Below are positions 53,265 to 62,297 of a stretch of 64,000 nt of DNA, in pieces; the stretch's first letter is position 1; each line of letters starts with the position of its first letter. This stretch comes from Mycolicibacterium fortuitum subsp. fortuitum (GTDB taxonomy: Bacteria; Actinomycetota; Actinomycetes; Mycobacteriales; Mycobacteriaceae): NCBI RefSeq assembly GCF_022179545.1, contig NZ_AP025518.1:4526001-4590000 (forward strand), written 5' to 3'. The notes under the pieces were generated by a model that worked only from the letters and a program-made list of their open reading frames with translations, ran no database searches and was not told the DNA's origin. The position numbers were made by a program, and so were the translations under genes.

Positions 53265-53969
53265 ATGCGCCGATGGATATTGAGCCTGCTGGTACTGCTC
53301 GTCGTGGCCACGACTCTCGTCGCCACTGGGTACTGGGTGTCGAAGTCACGCACCTTCACGCTCGCCGGACGTCTGGTGCACCGGGTCGACACCCCGGCCG
53401 AGGTCATCGCCCTGACCTTCGACGACGGCCCGACCGCGCACACCCCTGAGGTGCTGCGGATGCTCGACGATTCCGGGGTTCGGGCCACGTTCTACCTCAC
53501 CGGTGCCGAATTGACCGCAGCTCCACAATTCGGCACCGCGATCGCTGCCGGCGGCCACGAGATCGGTAACCACAGCTACTCGCATCGACGGATGGTGCTG
53601 ACCTCATCGGCCACCGTCGCCGACGAGATCGAACGAACCGACGCCGCCATCCGCGCCACCGGATACCAGGGCCCCATCACCTTCCGCCCGCCGTATGGCA
53701 AGAAGCTCTGGACGCTGCCCCACTACCTGTCCACCCATCAACGGACCATGGTCACCTGGGACGTCGAACCAGATTCAGCCACCGATGCCGACGCCGACGC
53801 GATCGTGGCCGAGACTGTCTCGACCGCACGGCCCGGTTCGATCATCCTCCTGCACGCCATGTACGACAGCCGCGCCGCTTCACGCGCCGCCGTACCCCGA
53901 ATCATCGACGAATTACGTTCTGCCGGATACCGATTCGTCACCGTGTCCGAGCTGCTGGCCGGCCCGTGA
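53265..53969 (+). CDS. Polysaccharide deacetylase family protein (NodB domain)
   Basis: 234 aa. An N-terminal signal anchor (WILSLLVLLVVATTLVATGY) places the enzyme outside the membrane. NodB motifs: TFDDGPT (catalytic Asp and metal Asp), HEIGNHSYSH (metal His residues), RPPYG and IILLHAM. It removes N-acetyl groups from peptidoglycan or another glycan. TATACA lies just before the ATG and may give a near-leaderless start. The glycosylase gene overlaps its end as GTGA. Confidence 0.92.
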   Translation: MRRWILSLLVLLVVATTLVATGYWVSKSRTFTLAGRLVHRVDTPAEVIALTFDDGPTAHTPEVLRMLDDSGVRATFYLTGAELTAAPQFGTAIAAGGHEIGNHSYSHRRMVLTSSATVADEIERTDAAIRATGYQGPITFRPPYGKKLWTLPHYLSTHQRTMVTWDVEPDSATDADADAIVAETVSTARPGSIILLHAMYDSRAASRAAVPRIIDELRSAGYRFVTVSELLAGP

Positions 53970-54457
53970 CCGAACTGCTGCACGGACTCGAACCCATCCT
54001 CGGGCAGCGGCCCCGGATACTCATCCTGGGAAACATGCCCAGCGCCATGTCGCTGGCTTCCGGCCAGTACTACGGGAATCCGCGAAACGCATTCTGGCGG
54101 ATCACCGGCGCGCTCTTCGGGTTCGACGCCTCTGCGTCGTACCCCGATCGGGTGAACGCACTGCAGGCACACCAGGTGGCAGTGTGGGATGTCCTCCGGT
54201 CGTGTCGGCGGGTGGGCAGCCTGGATTCCGCGGTGGAGCGGGACAGCATGGTGCCCAATGACTTTGCCGCCTTTTTCACCACCCACCGCACGCTCGAACG
54301 CGTGGTGTTCAACGGGGCGGCCGCGGAGACCAACTTCCGGCGCCTGGTGGGCACTCCCCCGTTGGCCAGCGTGCGCGCCCCCTCGACCAGTCCTGCCCAG
54401 ACCATGCGCTTGGAGGACAAACTGGCAGCTTGGCGGGCCGCGCTGGAGAAGATCTGA
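53966..54457 (+). CDS. DNA-deoxyinosine glycosylase-like (UDG superfamily, family 6 type)
   Basis: 163 aa of the uracil-DNA glycosylase fold. Motif 1 reads LILGNMPSAMSLASGQYYG then NPRNAFW, and motif 2 is SPAQTMRLEDKLAAW. The GxMPSxxSL and QYYGxPRNxFW pattern is typical of family 6 enzymes that excise hypoxanthine from deaminated DNA. The GTG start overlaps the deacetylase stop. Usual family length is ~160 aa. Confidence 0.85.
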   Translation: MTELLHGLEPILGQRPRILILGNMPSAMSLASGQYYGNPRNAFWRITGALFGFDASASYPDRVNALQAHQVAVWDVLRSCRRVGSLDSAVERDSMVPNDFAAFFTTHRTLERVVFNGAAAETNFRRLVGTPPLASVRAPSTSPAQTMRLEDKLAAWRAALEKI

Positions 54458-54514
54458 GAGTCTCTGCCGGTTGAAGCGCGTGGCAGCCCGGTCGACCGTT
54501 ACGCTTCGGCCACC

Positions 54515-55357
54515 ATGACATATCCACCGCAAAGCCCGTGGCCGGCTCAGCAACCGCCTTGGCCACCCGTGCCCATGCCCCCGGCCGCACCTGCGCCGCG
54601 GCGTGGCAACAAAACCGTCGCCTGGGTGATCTTGGGAGTGGTGGTCTGCGCGCTACTCGTGGCGGGACTCATGTTCTTCCTCGGCACCGGGGAGCAGACC
54701 AAAACAGTCAAGGACTCCGCGTTGCAGCGCACGCTGCTGACGCCTGCCGAAGCCGGAAACATCTTGCATACCGGGACGCTGGTGGGCGACCCCAATTTCG
54801 ACGATGGAGCCGTTCAGTCCACCTGGGACACCGAGCGTGGGAACGATCCGTGCGTGATCGGCGATCCGGCCACGGCGGGCTGGTACGAGGACACCGGTTC
54901 GACGGCGGTGCGCCGGCAGTCGCTGGAATCCGCCGAAGGGAACGAGACCGGGCCGGACGTGTTTTTCGACCAGGCAGTGATCGGCTATCCCGACACCGAC
55001 GCCGCACGCAAGGTGGTTGAGGATATCCGAGGCAAATGGCAGCAATGCGTGGGCAAGGATGTGACCCAGACCCTCCCGGGCGAAGAGCCGTGGCCGTGGC
55101 ATATCGGCGACGTTTCGGAGAGCGACGGCGTTGTCCTGGGATCCGCAACGGACCTCAGCGATGACGCCGACGGGTGGGTATGCCACTTCAGCATGGCACC
55201 GCGACACAACGTGGTGGTCGAGATCCAGGTGTGCGGCAGTACCGCCGATGCCGATTCCGTCGCGCAACTGACAGCCAAGTTGAGCCAGAAAGTTGACACG
55301 GCCGCGGAATCGCACAAGTCGCGCAATCGCCATTTCCGGTTCGGGCGGCACCACTGA
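54515..55357 (+). CDS. Membrane-anchored PknH-type sensor domain protein (no kinase domain)
   Basis: 280 aa. A Pro-rich cytoplasmic start (MTYPPQSPWPAQQPPWPP) precedes one TM helix (res ~33-56) and an outer domain of ~220 residues like the PknH extracellular domain: LLTPAEAGNIL, four cysteines in NDPCVIGD, WQQCVGKD, WVCHFSM and EIQVCGS, and NVVVEIQVCG. No kinase domain precedes it. In M. tuberculosis pknH lies in this neighbourhood beside the Rv1264 cyclase. TACGCT nine bases before the ATG may be a -10 box. Confidence 0.85.
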   Translation: MTYPPQSPWPAQQPPWPPVPMPPAAPAPRRGNKTVAWVILGVVVCALLVAGLMFFLGTGEQTKTVKDSALQRTLLTPAEAGNILHTGTLVGDPNFDDGAVQSTWDTERGNDPCVIGDPATAGWYEDTGSTAVRRQSLESAEGNETGPDVFFDQAVIGYPDTDAARKVVEDIRGKWQQCVGKDVTQTLPGEEPWPWHIGDVSESDGVVLGSATDLSDDADGWVCHFSMAPRHNVVVEIQVCGSTADADSVAQLTAKLSQKVDTAAESHKSRNRHFRFGRHH

Positions 55358-55402
55358 GATTTCCGCGGCTTGAGATCCGCCTCGCGTGTCACACCCGCGA
55401 TG

Positions 55403-55408
55403 TAATAT
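55403..55408 (+). promoter_or_regulatory. Putative -10 box of the HNH protein gene
   Basis: TAATAT ends seven bases before the ATG at 55416, giving a near-leaderless start. No -35 box is clear. Confidence 0.4.
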
Positions 55409-55415
55409 CGAACAC

Positions 55416-56858
55416 ATGTTCGCAGGTGATTCCGATGCGGCACTGATCGACCGGATCAGTGCCGCGACGCGAGCCGAATCGGTGGCGATCGCCGCCCGAC
55501 TGGCCGCGATCGGGGCGTTGGATTCGCTGCGCGAACAAGAGCTGGTCGACTCGATTCTGTGGCGGACTGATCCGTTCGAGGAAGTCGCTGCCGAAATCTC
55601 GGCGGCCATGCGGATCGCCCGAGGACGGGCGGCCACCCAGATCCATCACGCCCGAGTCCTACGCGACAAGTTGCCCCAGGTCGCGGCCCGGTTCGCCGTC
55701 GGGGACATCGATTATCGGGTGGTGCGGATGATCATCGCCCGCACCGGCATCGTCGATGAGGCGGTCTGGGCCGGCTTAGATGCCGAGTTGGCCGCCCGAG
55801 CCCACCGCTGGATGCGGTTCTCGGAACGACAACTGCGGGACCGGGTCGATCAGTGGATCGCCAAACTCGACCCCAACGGAGTACGCGTCCCGCCGGATAT
55901 CAGTGAGCAACGGTTCGTCCAGATCGAACCCAGCACACCCGGCATGGCCTCGATCTGGGCCAACATCGATGCTGTCGAGGCCGTGGCGTTGGATCAACGC
56001 CTGGATGCGGTGGCCAACACAGTGTGTGAGCAGGATCCCCGCAGCCATGAACAACGCCGCGCCGATGCGATCGGGCCGCTGGCCCGGCTGGAAGCGCAGT
56101 TGGTGTGCCGGTGCGGGCGTGAGGAATGCCCGGCCGCGCAGAACCGCGCCGCCGCTGATGCGGCCGTGGTGCACGTGCTGGCCCAGAGTTCCACGGTCGA
56201 CAGTGACTCGGATGCACCAGGCTATCTGCCCGGCCATGGGATCCTGCCCGCCGAATCAGTACGGGATCTGGCCGGGCGCGCCAAGATCAAACCCGTCCGG
56301 CTACCCGGGGACACCGGGCAGGCCGACAATGCAGAGCCGGGGTATCGACCCTCCGCGGCACTGTCGGAGTTCATTCGCTGGCGGGACCTGACCTGTCGGT
56401 TCCCTGGGTGTGATGCCCCTGCCGAGCGTTGCGATATCGACCACACCGCACCGTGGCCTTTGGGTCCGACGCATCCGTCCAACACCAAGCTGTACTGCCG
56501 GGCCCATCACCTGATCAAAACGTTCTGCCCCGGCTGGTCAGACCGCCAATACCCTGACGGCACCGTCGAAATCACCACCCCGACCGGGCATACCTACACC
56601 ACCGAACCCCACGGCGCGGCCCTGTTCGACGACCTGGCCACCCCGACCGAGGACCTCAATCTCACCGACCCGCCACCAGCGCCGGGCCCCAACCGCAGTG
56701 CGAAGATGCCCAAACGGTCCCGCACCCGCGAACAAGACCGCCAAGACCGCATCGCCGAAGAACGCCGCCTACGCGCCGAATTCAACAACGACCTCGCCCA
56801 CGAACACGCCTACCAAGCCTGGCTCGCCGAAGAACACGGACCACCCCCACCCTTCTGA
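55416..56858 (+). CDS. 13E12-repeat-type HNH endonuclease domain protein (DUF222)
   Basis: 480 aa. The long DUF222 region (res ~1-300) is followed by an HNH domain: CRFPGCDAPAERCDIDHT, then PWPLGPTHPSNTKLYCRAH and HHLIKTF. The CxxC pairs bind zinc, and the DH and HH residues form the nuclease core. The C-terminal tail is charged (SRTREQDRQDRIAEERRLRA). This is the dispersed REP13E12-type family found in many copies in mycobacteria. The native role is unknown. It is intact here, with no visible flanking repeats. Confidence 0.93.
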   Translation: MFAGDSDAALIDRISAATRAESVAIAARLAAIGALDSLREQELVDSILWRTDPFEEVAAEISAAMRIARGRAATQIHHARVLRDKLPQVAARFAVGDIDYRVVRMIIARTGIVDEAVWAGLDAELAARAHRWMRFSERQLRDRVDQWIAKLDPNGVRVPPDISEQRFVQIEPSTPGMASIWANIDAVEAVALDQRLDAVANTVCEQDPRSHEQRRADAIGPLARLEAQLVCRCGREECPAAQNRAAADAAVVHVLAQSSTVDSDSDAPGYLPGHGILPAESVRDLAGRAKIKPVRLPGDTGQADNAEPGYRPSAALSEFIRWRDLTCRFPGCDAPAERCDIDHTAPWPLGPTHPSNTKLYCRAHHLIKTFCPGWSDRQYPDGTVEITTPTGHTYTTEPHGAALFDDLATPTEDLNLTDPPPAPGPNRSAKMPKRSRTREQDRQDRIAEERRLRAEFNNDLAHEHAYQAWLAEEHGPPPPF

Positions 56859-56883
56859 ACGGGCGGATGCCCCAGATCAGCCT

Positions 56884-57675
56884 TCAGCGCGTTGCTTCAG
56901 GCGAAGGCAAGGCGGGTCGGGCGTGGCGGGCGGCGTACTCACCGGGCGTACTGCCCAGCATGGAACGGAAGTCGTTGGTGAAGTGCGCCTGGTCGTACCA
57001 GCCGAGGCGCACCGCCAGGTCAGCGAAATCGGCTCCCGGCTCTTTCTCGATCTCCAAAGCCGCCTGCTGCAACCGATATCGGCACAACACCCACTTGACC
57101 GTCACACCGACATAGCGCTGGAACACTCGCTGCGTCGTGCGCGTACTCCACGGCGAAATCGACATCACCTGTTCGACCCGATGCAGGGTGTCGTCATCGC
57201 GCATCCGGTCGATCAACGGGCACAGCGCACCGTACGTCGGGTCCGGCTCGCCGGGCATCGCGCCGATCGCACGGTCCAGATCCGGTGAATCCAACAGTCC
57301 GTCATCGACCGGAACCACACGCCCGGTCATGGCGGCGGCATCTCCACCAAAGCGGGCTACGAAGCCACCCGGGCGAAATCGTGCCCCCACCACTCCGCCC
57401 CGGCCACTGATCGTGATGCGGAAAACCTTCGGCACCACGCCGTGCAGCAACGTGTTCGGCAAAGGATGACCATGGCGCACAACATCATCGCCCCACTCAT
57501 GGGTGAGGTGCATGGCCGGGAAGGTGATGACGGTGCTCTCGAACGGGCCCTCCTCACGCCGGTCCCAGGTCACCGACCAGAAGTGCTCGACGAAGACCGC
57601 TGCCTCGTCCGACGGCGCCCACCGGTGAAGGTCGAAAGCCGAGGCACTGCCGGCCCGGCCGACCAACCCGCGCAT
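56884..57675 (-). CDS. AraC-family transcriptional regulator
   Basis: 263 aa from ATG 57675 (GTG 57699 or 57705 also in frame). The N-terminal sensor domain (DLHRWAPSDEAAVFVEHFWS) is followed by a C-terminal double HTH: STRTTQRVFQRYVGVTVKWV, then LAVRLGWYDQAHFTNDFRSM and STPGEYAARH. It is divergent from the VOC gene with a 51-base gap, so it probably controls that gene. GGAA lies nine bases before the ATG. Confidence 0.88.
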   Translation of the reverse strand: MRGLVGRAGSASAFDLHRWAPSDEAAVFVEHFWSVTWDRREEGPFESTVITFPAMHLTHEWGDDVVRHGHPLPNTLLHGVVPKVFRITISGRGGVVGARFRPGGFVARFGGDAAAMTGRVVPVDDGLLDSPDLDRAIGAMPGEPDPTYGALCPLIDRMRDDDTLHRVEQVMSISPWSTRTTQRVFQRYVGVTVKWVLCRYRLQQAALEIEKEPGADFADLAVRLGWYDQAHFTNDFRSMLGSTPGEYAARHARPALPSPEATR

Positions 57676-57726
57676 TGGCGCGTTTTTCCAAGCGGCCACG
57701 ACCACCAGCCTACGAAACTGGGAGAC

Positions 57727-58197
57727 ATGAGTGTCACACCGATTCCAGAGGGATACACCAGCCTGACCCCGTTCATCTGCGTCGACGGAGCTGCCAAGGC
57801 AATCACGTTCTACCAGAACGTCTTCGGCGCCGAAGTGATCGAGCGGATGGACGGGCCCGACGGCACCGTCGCCCACGCCGAACTGGACTTCGGCACGGGA
57901 CGGCTACAACTCGGCGACCCGCAGGAGGCGTATCAGATCGCGGCTCCCGAACCGGGGGCTGCCGCAACCCACTCGATCGGGTTGTACTGCCCCGACGTCG
58001 ATGACGTCGTCGCCCGCGCCGAAAAGGCCGGGGCGACGATCCGCGAGCCTGCACAGACCTTCGTCACCGGTGACCGGTTCGCCTCCATCCTCGACCCGTT
58101 CGGCCAGCGCTGGACCGTCATGACCCGGGTCGAGGACCTCACACCGGCCGAACGGGAACGCCGCGTCGCCGAATGGGCCGCCAGTGCCGGCGGCTAA
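57727..58197 (+). CDS. VOC-family (glyoxalase/PhnB-like) protein
   Basis: 156 aa. Starts at ATG 57727 behind GGGAG. It has paired beta-alpha-beta-beta-beta modules: SLTPFICVDGAAKAITFYQ, VAHAELDFGTGRLQLGD, SIGLYCPDVDDVVARAEKAG and FASILDPFGQRWTVMT. The PhnB/KDG-type ending DPFGQRW is clear. Metal ligands cannot be fixed with confidence. The stop codon overlaps the putative -10 box of the HIT gene. Confidence 0.87.
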   Translation: MSVTPIPEGYTSLTPFICVDGAAKAITFYQNVFGAEVIERMDGPDGTVAHAELDFGTGRLQLGDPQEAYQIAAPEPGAAATHSIGLYCPDVDDVVARAEKAGATIREPAQTFVTGDRFASILDPFGQRWTVMTRVEDLTPAERERRVAEWAASAGG

Positions 58198-58200
58198 CGT
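58195..58200 (+). promoter_or_regulatory. Putative -10 box of the HIT gene, inside the VOC stop codon
   Basis: TAACGT, whose TAA is the stop of the VOC gene, ends six bases before the HIT ATG. This is the spacing for a leaderless transcript. GGCGGG in between is too close to serve as a ribosome site. Confidence 0.45.
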
Positions 58201-58206
58201 GGCGGG

Positions 58207-58644
58207 ATGTCTTGCGTGTTCTGCGCCATCGTCACCGGGGAAGCCCCCGCCATCCGCATCTACGAGGACGACGATTATCTGGGCATCCTGGACATCAGGC
58301 CGTTCACCCGCGGGCACACCCTGGTGATCCCGAAGCGGCACAGCGTCGACCTCACGGACACACCGCCCGAGTCCGTGGCCGCGATGGCCGTCATCGGCCA
58401 ACGCATCGCGCGTGCGGCCCGGCAATCCGGGCTGCACGCCGACGGCAACAACATCGTGATCAATGACGGCAAAGCCGCCTTCCAGAGCGTGTTCCACATT
58501 CACCTGCATGTGGTGCCACGCCGCAGCGGCGACAAGCTGTCGTTCGCGAAGGGCATGATGTTGCGCCGCGACCCGGACCGTGAAGAATCGGGACGCCTGT
58601 TACGTGCGGCGTTGGCAGAACTCGACACCCCCGAGCACGATTGA
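58207..58644 (+). CDS. HIT-family hydrolase (Rv1262c-like)
   Basis: 145 aa. The histidine triad HIHLHVVPR (res ~99-107) is the nucleotidyl hydrolase/transferase site, and Cys pairs at the start (SCVFCAI) may bind zinc. RPFTRGHTLVIPKRH is the conserved central segment. It probably acts on a dinucleoside polyphosphate or AMP-lysine-type adduct. The same HIT and Ddn-like gene pair occurs in M. tuberculosis (Rv1262c-Rv1261c), there divergent from the tap/udgB side. Confidence 0.93.
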   Translation: MSCVFCAIVTGEAPAIRIYEDDDYLGILDIRPFTRGHTLVIPKRHSVDLTDTPPESVAAMAVIGQRIARAARQSGLHADGNNIVINDGKAAFQSVFHIHLHVVPRRSGDKLSFAKGMMLRRDPDREESGRLLRAALAELDTPEHD

Positions 58645-58648
58645 ACCC

Positions 58649-59092
58649 ATGAGTGATCTGTCCACCGTGGAAAAGATCGGCCTCCGACTGCTGCACATCC
58701 ACGACCTGATCTACCAAAAGTCCAACGGGCTCATCGGGCATCGGATCCCCGGGATGCCGCCGAGCCTGTTGCTGCGCACCACGGGCGCCAAAACCGGCGA
58801 GCCGAGGATCAATACCCTGAGCTACGCCAGAGACGGCAAGGACTACCTGGTGGTCGCGTCGATGGGCGGCGCACCGCGCTCGCCGGGCTGGTATCACAAT
58901 CTGAAAGCCCATCCCCGCATCGAGATCAACGTCGGGACCAGGCGCCTGAGCGTCACGGCCAAACCCGTGCTGCCCGACGATCCCGACTATCAGCGGTTGT
59001 GGAAGATCGTCAACGACAACAACTCTCACCGCTACGAGGCGTACCAGAAGAAGACCACCCGACCGATTCCGATCGTGGTGCTCACCCCCTAG
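58649..59092 (+). CDS. F420/FMN-dependent nitroreductase-family protein (Ddn-like, Rv1261c-like)
   Basis: 147 aa from ATG 58649. The Ddn/FDOR-B pattern is visible: LLLRTTGAKTGEPRINTLSY, KDYLVVASMGGAPRSPGWYHNLKAHP and VLPDDPDYQRLWKIV. The G-A-K-T-G and GGAPRSPGWYHNL segments bind the deazaflavin. It probably reduces quinone-like or other lipophilic compounds with F420H2. It lies 4 bases after the HIT stop and overlaps the convergent LLM gene by four bases. Confidence 0.9.
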   Translation: MSDLSTVEKIGLRLLHIHDLIYQKSNGLIGHRIPGMPPSLLLRTTGAKTGEPRINTLSYARDGKDYLVVASMGGAPRSPGWYHNLKAHPRIEINVGTRRLSVTAKPVLPDDPDYQRLWKIVNDNNSHRYEAYQKKTTRPIPIVVLTP

Positions 59093-60138
59093 AACAGCTC
59101 TTTGGCCAGCAGTTCGAGGGTGGTGTCGCGCGCCGTCGCAGTAGCCGGATCGGCGCCGCGGCGGGCCGAGCCGACGGGGTTGATCATGACCTCGTCCACG
59201 TCGAACTCCTCGGCCAGAGCTCGCACCTGCTGGGCCGCCTCGGTGGGCGAGCCCACCACAGCACGGCGCAGCCCTGACGCGACGACGGCCTGCGCTTGCG
59301 GAGTCATGGTCGTCGCCTCGGCATCCTCCACCAGATCGAGGGCTCCGAGCGGTTGGCCGGTCCGCAGGCGGCCCATCATCTGCAGCTGCGGCAACAGAAG
59401 TGCCTGCGCTTCCTCGGTCGTCTCGGCCACCGAGGCGTTGACGGTCAGGAAGGTCACCGGCTCCGACGCCAGGTCACTGGGCTGGAACTCGTCACGGTAG
59501 ACGGCCAGTGCCTCGGCAGTGCCCTGACCGGAGAAGTGGTGGGCGAACACGTACGGCAGTCCCTTGGCGGCGGCCAGGTGCGCCGAGTACATCGATGAGC
59601 CGAGCAGCCACATTCGCGGTTCGGTGACCGCGGCAGGGGTCGCCTTGAGCACGTAGTTCTCCCGCATCAGGTCCCGTGGCAGGGGCACCCGCACTCCGCG
59701 CGCGCTCATCAGTGCCACCACATCGTCGAGGTACTGCGGGAACGCCTCGATGTCGCGATCGTCGCGCCCGGCTGCTCCTCGCAAGGCGAGCGAGGTGACG
59801 GGATCGGATCCCGGCGCCCGTCCGATTCCTAGGTCGATGCGGCCGGGGTGGGCAGCCTCCAGCAGAGCGAACTGCTCGGCGACCGCCAGCGGAGCGTGGT
59901 TGGGCAGCATCACCCCGCCCGAACCCAGCCGCAGCTGCGTGGTGTGCGCTGCCAGATGCGCGATCAGGACCGGCGGGCTGGTGGCCGCCACCGCGGGCAT
60001 GTTGTGGTGCTCGGCGATCCAGTATCGGGTGTATCCGAGCCGGTCAGCGGTCTGCGCCAGGTGAGTCGTGGCGGTCAGGGCGTCGGCGGTGGACTGGTCG
60101 GTTCGCACCGGGACGAGATCGAGGACAGAAAGCCGCAT
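59089..60138 (-). CDS. LLM-class flavin-dependent oxidoreductase
   Basis: 349 aa from ATG 60138 (MRLSVLDLVPV). This is the bacterial luciferase-like family in its alkanal-monooxygenase subgroup: YTRYWIAEHHNMPAVAATSP, LRLGSGGVMLPNHAPLAVAE and GRIDLGIGRAPGSDP. FMN or F420 could be the cofactor. The YxxWxAEHHN motif points to FMN-type CE1758/YtnJ-like members. It follows udgB by 13 bases in the same operon. Confidence 0.9.
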   Translation of the reverse strand: MRLSVLDLVPVRTDQSTADALTATTHLAQTADRLGYTRYWIAEHHNMPAVAATSPPVLIAHLAAHTTQLRLGSGGVMLPNHAPLAVAEQFALLEAAHPGRIDLGIGRAPGSDPVTSLALRGAAGRDDRDIEAFPQYLDDVVALMSARGVRVPLPRDLMRENYVLKATPAAVTEPRMWLLGSSMYSAHLAAAKGLPYVFAHHFSGQGTAEALAVYRDEFQPSDLASEPVTFLTVNASVAETTEEAQALLLPQLQMMGRLRTGQPLGALDLVEDAEATTMTPQAQAVVASGLRRAVVGSPTEAAQQVRALAEEFDVDEVMINPVGSARRGADPATATARDTTLELLAKELF

Positions 60139-60151
60139 GACAGCGTCAACG

Positions 60152-61000
60152 TCACGGACGGTCCGGTTCGTTCCCGTCCGCATCGGCCACCAGGCGTTTG
60201 GCCGTGGTGAAGATGTCGTCGAGCATGGCCGGTGTGAGCCGGCCGGTGAAGGTGTTCTGCTGGCTGGGGTGGAAACAGCCGAGGAGCGTGAGCGGCCCGA
60301 ACGCCGAGGTCAGCTTTGCTGTCGCGCCGTGGCCGAACTTCGGGGCGGGTTTGGGACGATCCCCGATCAGCTCAAGGGCCGCACGCCATGCGAACCCGCC
60401 GAGCGCGATGACCACCCGCACCGACGGCCCCGCCAGTCGCCATTCGGCCTGCAGCCACGGCTCGCAGGTGGCCCGCTCGGCCGGGGTGGGTGCATTGGCA
60501 GGAGGGGCACAGCGCACGGCGGCGGCCATGCGGGTGCCGATCAACTCCAGGCCGTCGGCCGCGTCGACGCTTTCGGCCTGATTCGCCAACCCCGCCCGAT
60601 ACAGACCGGCGAAAAGGAAATCCCCGGACCGGTCCCCAGTGAACACGCGGCCGGTTCGGTTGGCACCCTGCGCTGCCGGGGCCAGTCCGACGATCATGAT
60701 GCCGGGTTGTTCGGCGCCGAATCCGGGGGCGGGCCGCCCCCAATAGGGTTGGTCAGCAAATGATTTCCGCTTGGCCACGGCAACCTCTTCCCGCCAGGAG
60801 AGCAGGCGCGGGCAGGCCCGGCACACCGAGATCAGCGCATCAAGTTCCGGCATCGATGCAGCCTTGGTCGCCAGTCGTCGTACCTGCGCGGGAGTTCTGG
60901 CCACCGGCGTCGTCGCATCCGCCGGATCACCGGGCCAGCCCGAGCCCGGTGGCACGGGTGAGGTGAACGGCACCCCCGTCCTGGGGTGAGGCAACAGCAT
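60152..61000 (-). CDS. udgB: Uracil-DNA glycosylase, family 5 (UdgB, Rv1259-like)
   Basis: 282 aa. Four iron-sulfur cysteines are in [11 protein letters not shown] and [20 protein letters not shown]. The active-site motif is [19 protein letters not shown], and motif 2 is [11 protein letters not shown]. Absence of the Asp/Asn catalytic residue in motif 1 (GLAPA) is normal for family 5. It removes uracil and hypoxanthine from double-stranded DNA. ATG 61000 is preferred; GTG 61003 precedes it. It is divergent from tap, the arrangement of Rv1259/Rv1258c. Confidence 0.93.
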   Translation of the reverse strand: MLLPHPRTGVPFTSPVPPGSGWPGDPADATTPVARTPAQVRRLATKAASMPELDALISVCRACPRLLSWREEVAVAKRKSFADQPYWGRPAPGFGAEQPGIMIVGLAPAAQGANRTGRVFTGDRSGDFLFAGLYRAGLANQAESVDAADGLELIGTRMAAAVRCAPPANAPTPAERATCEPWLQAEWRLAGPSVRVVIALGGFAWRAALELIGDRPKPAPKFGHGATAKLTSAFGPLTLLGCFHPSQQNTFTGRLTPAMLDDIFTTAKRLVADADGNEPDRP

Positions 61001-61067
61001 CACCTCACTGTGCCGGAAATTTCGTCGCGGTGGGTACGGGCGCGCTGTTAGATTCGCCGCGATACCC

Positions 61068-62297
61068 ATGACGAACACCAAGCGCGGCCCCTTGCTGCTG
61101 ATCCTGTTCGCCGCGTTGACGGCCGGCGCCGGCAACGGAATCACCATCGTCGCGTTCCCGTGGCTGGTGTTGCAGCACAACGGATCCGCGCTCGACGCCT
61201 CGATCGTCGCGATGGCCGGCACCCTGCCGCTGCTGGTGGCCACACTGATCGCCGGGGCGGCGGTGGATTACCTGGGTCGCCGACGGGTTTCGATGATCTC
61301 GGATCTGCTCTCGGCGCTGTCGGTCGCTGCGGTACCCGTGCTGGCCCTGATTTTCGGGGTGGACGCGGTCAATGTCGCGGTGCTGGCGGTCCTGGCGGGG
61401 CTGGGAGCGTTCTTCGACCCGGCCGGCATGACAGCGCGCGAGACCATGCTGCCCGAGGCCGCGGGCCGGGCCGGTTGGACGCTGGACCATGCCAACTCGG
61501 TGTACGAGGCGGTCTTCAACCTGGCCTACATCGTCGGCCCCGGTATCGGCGGCCTGATGATCGCCACGCTCGGCGGGATCAACACCATGTGGGTGACGGC
61601 CGGGGCGTTCTGCTGCTCGATCCTGGCCATCTCGGTGCTGCGACTGGAGGGCGCGGGCGCGCCGGACCGCTCGGTGCTGACCGAGGGCGTTTTGGCGGGC
61701 ATAGTCGAGGGACTGCGATTCGTCTGGCACACACCGGTATTGCGCACCCTGGCCATCGTCGACCTGGTGGCCACCGGCTTGTACATGCCGATGGAATCGG
61801 TCCTTTTTCCGAAGTACTTCACGGACCGGAACGAACCCACCGAACTGGGCTGGGTGCTGATGGCGCTGAGTATCGGCGGACTGTTGGGCGCGCTCGGTTA
61901 CGCCGTGATGTCCAGGTACATGAGCCGACGGGCCACCATGCTGACCGCCGTGATCACCCTCGGGGTGGCGATGACGGTGATCGCCTTCCTGCCACCGCTG
62001 CCGCTGATCCTGGTGCTGTGCGCAATCGTCGGCTTCGTCTACGGACCGATCGCACCCATCTACAACTACGTCATGCAGACCACCGCTCCCCAACACCTGC
62101 GTGGCCGCGTGGTCGGGGTGATGGGCTCATTGGCCTACGCCGCGGGCCCGCTCGGGCTGATCCTGGCCGGGCCGCTGGCCGACGCCGCAGGCCTGCACGC
62201 GACGTTCCTGGCGCTGTCCCTACCGATGCTGTTGCTCGGCGTCGTGGCGGTGTTCCTGCCGGCGCTGCGCGAGCTGGACCTAGCATCGAAACCGTGA
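61068..62297 (+). CDS. tap: MFS multidrug efflux pump Tap (Rv1258c-like)
   Basis: 409 aa with 12 helices. Its start, [19 protein letters not shown] then [12 protein letters not shown], and [13 protein letters not shown] closely follow M. tuberculosis Tap as I know it; [13 protein letters not shown] and [10 protein letters not shown] are also shared. Tap exports tetracycline, streptomycin and other drugs. TAGATT (61049-61054) lies 13 bases before the ATG and may be its -10 box. No WhiB7-type AT-rich box was evident. GTGA overlap with the following oxidase gene. Confidence 0.92.
   Translation: MTNTKRGPLLLILFAALTAGAGNGITIVAFPWLVLQHNGSALDASIVAMAGTLPLLVATLIAGAAVDYLGRRRVSMISDLLSALSVAAVPVLALIFGVDAVNVAVLAVLAGLGAFFDPAGMTARETMLPEAAGRAGWTLDHANSVYEAVFNLAYIVGPGIGGLMIATLGGINTMWVTAGAFCCSILAISVLRLEGAGAPDRSVLTEGVLAGIVEGLRFVWHTPVLRTLAIVDLVATGLYMPMESVLFPKYFTDRNEPTELGWVLMALSIGGLLGALGYAVMSRYMSRRATMLTAVITLGVAMTVIAFLPPLPLILVLCAIVGFVYGPIAPIYNYVMQTTAPQHLRGRVVGVMGSLAYAAGPLGLILAGPLADAAGLHATFLALSLPMLLLGVVAVFLPALRELDLASKP

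Noticed and set aside
55416..56858. Active mobile element or homing endonuclease
   Set aside because: The HNH-DUF222 protein belongs to a dispersed mycobacterial family, but I saw no flanking direct or inverted repeats, attachment site or interrupted host gene here.
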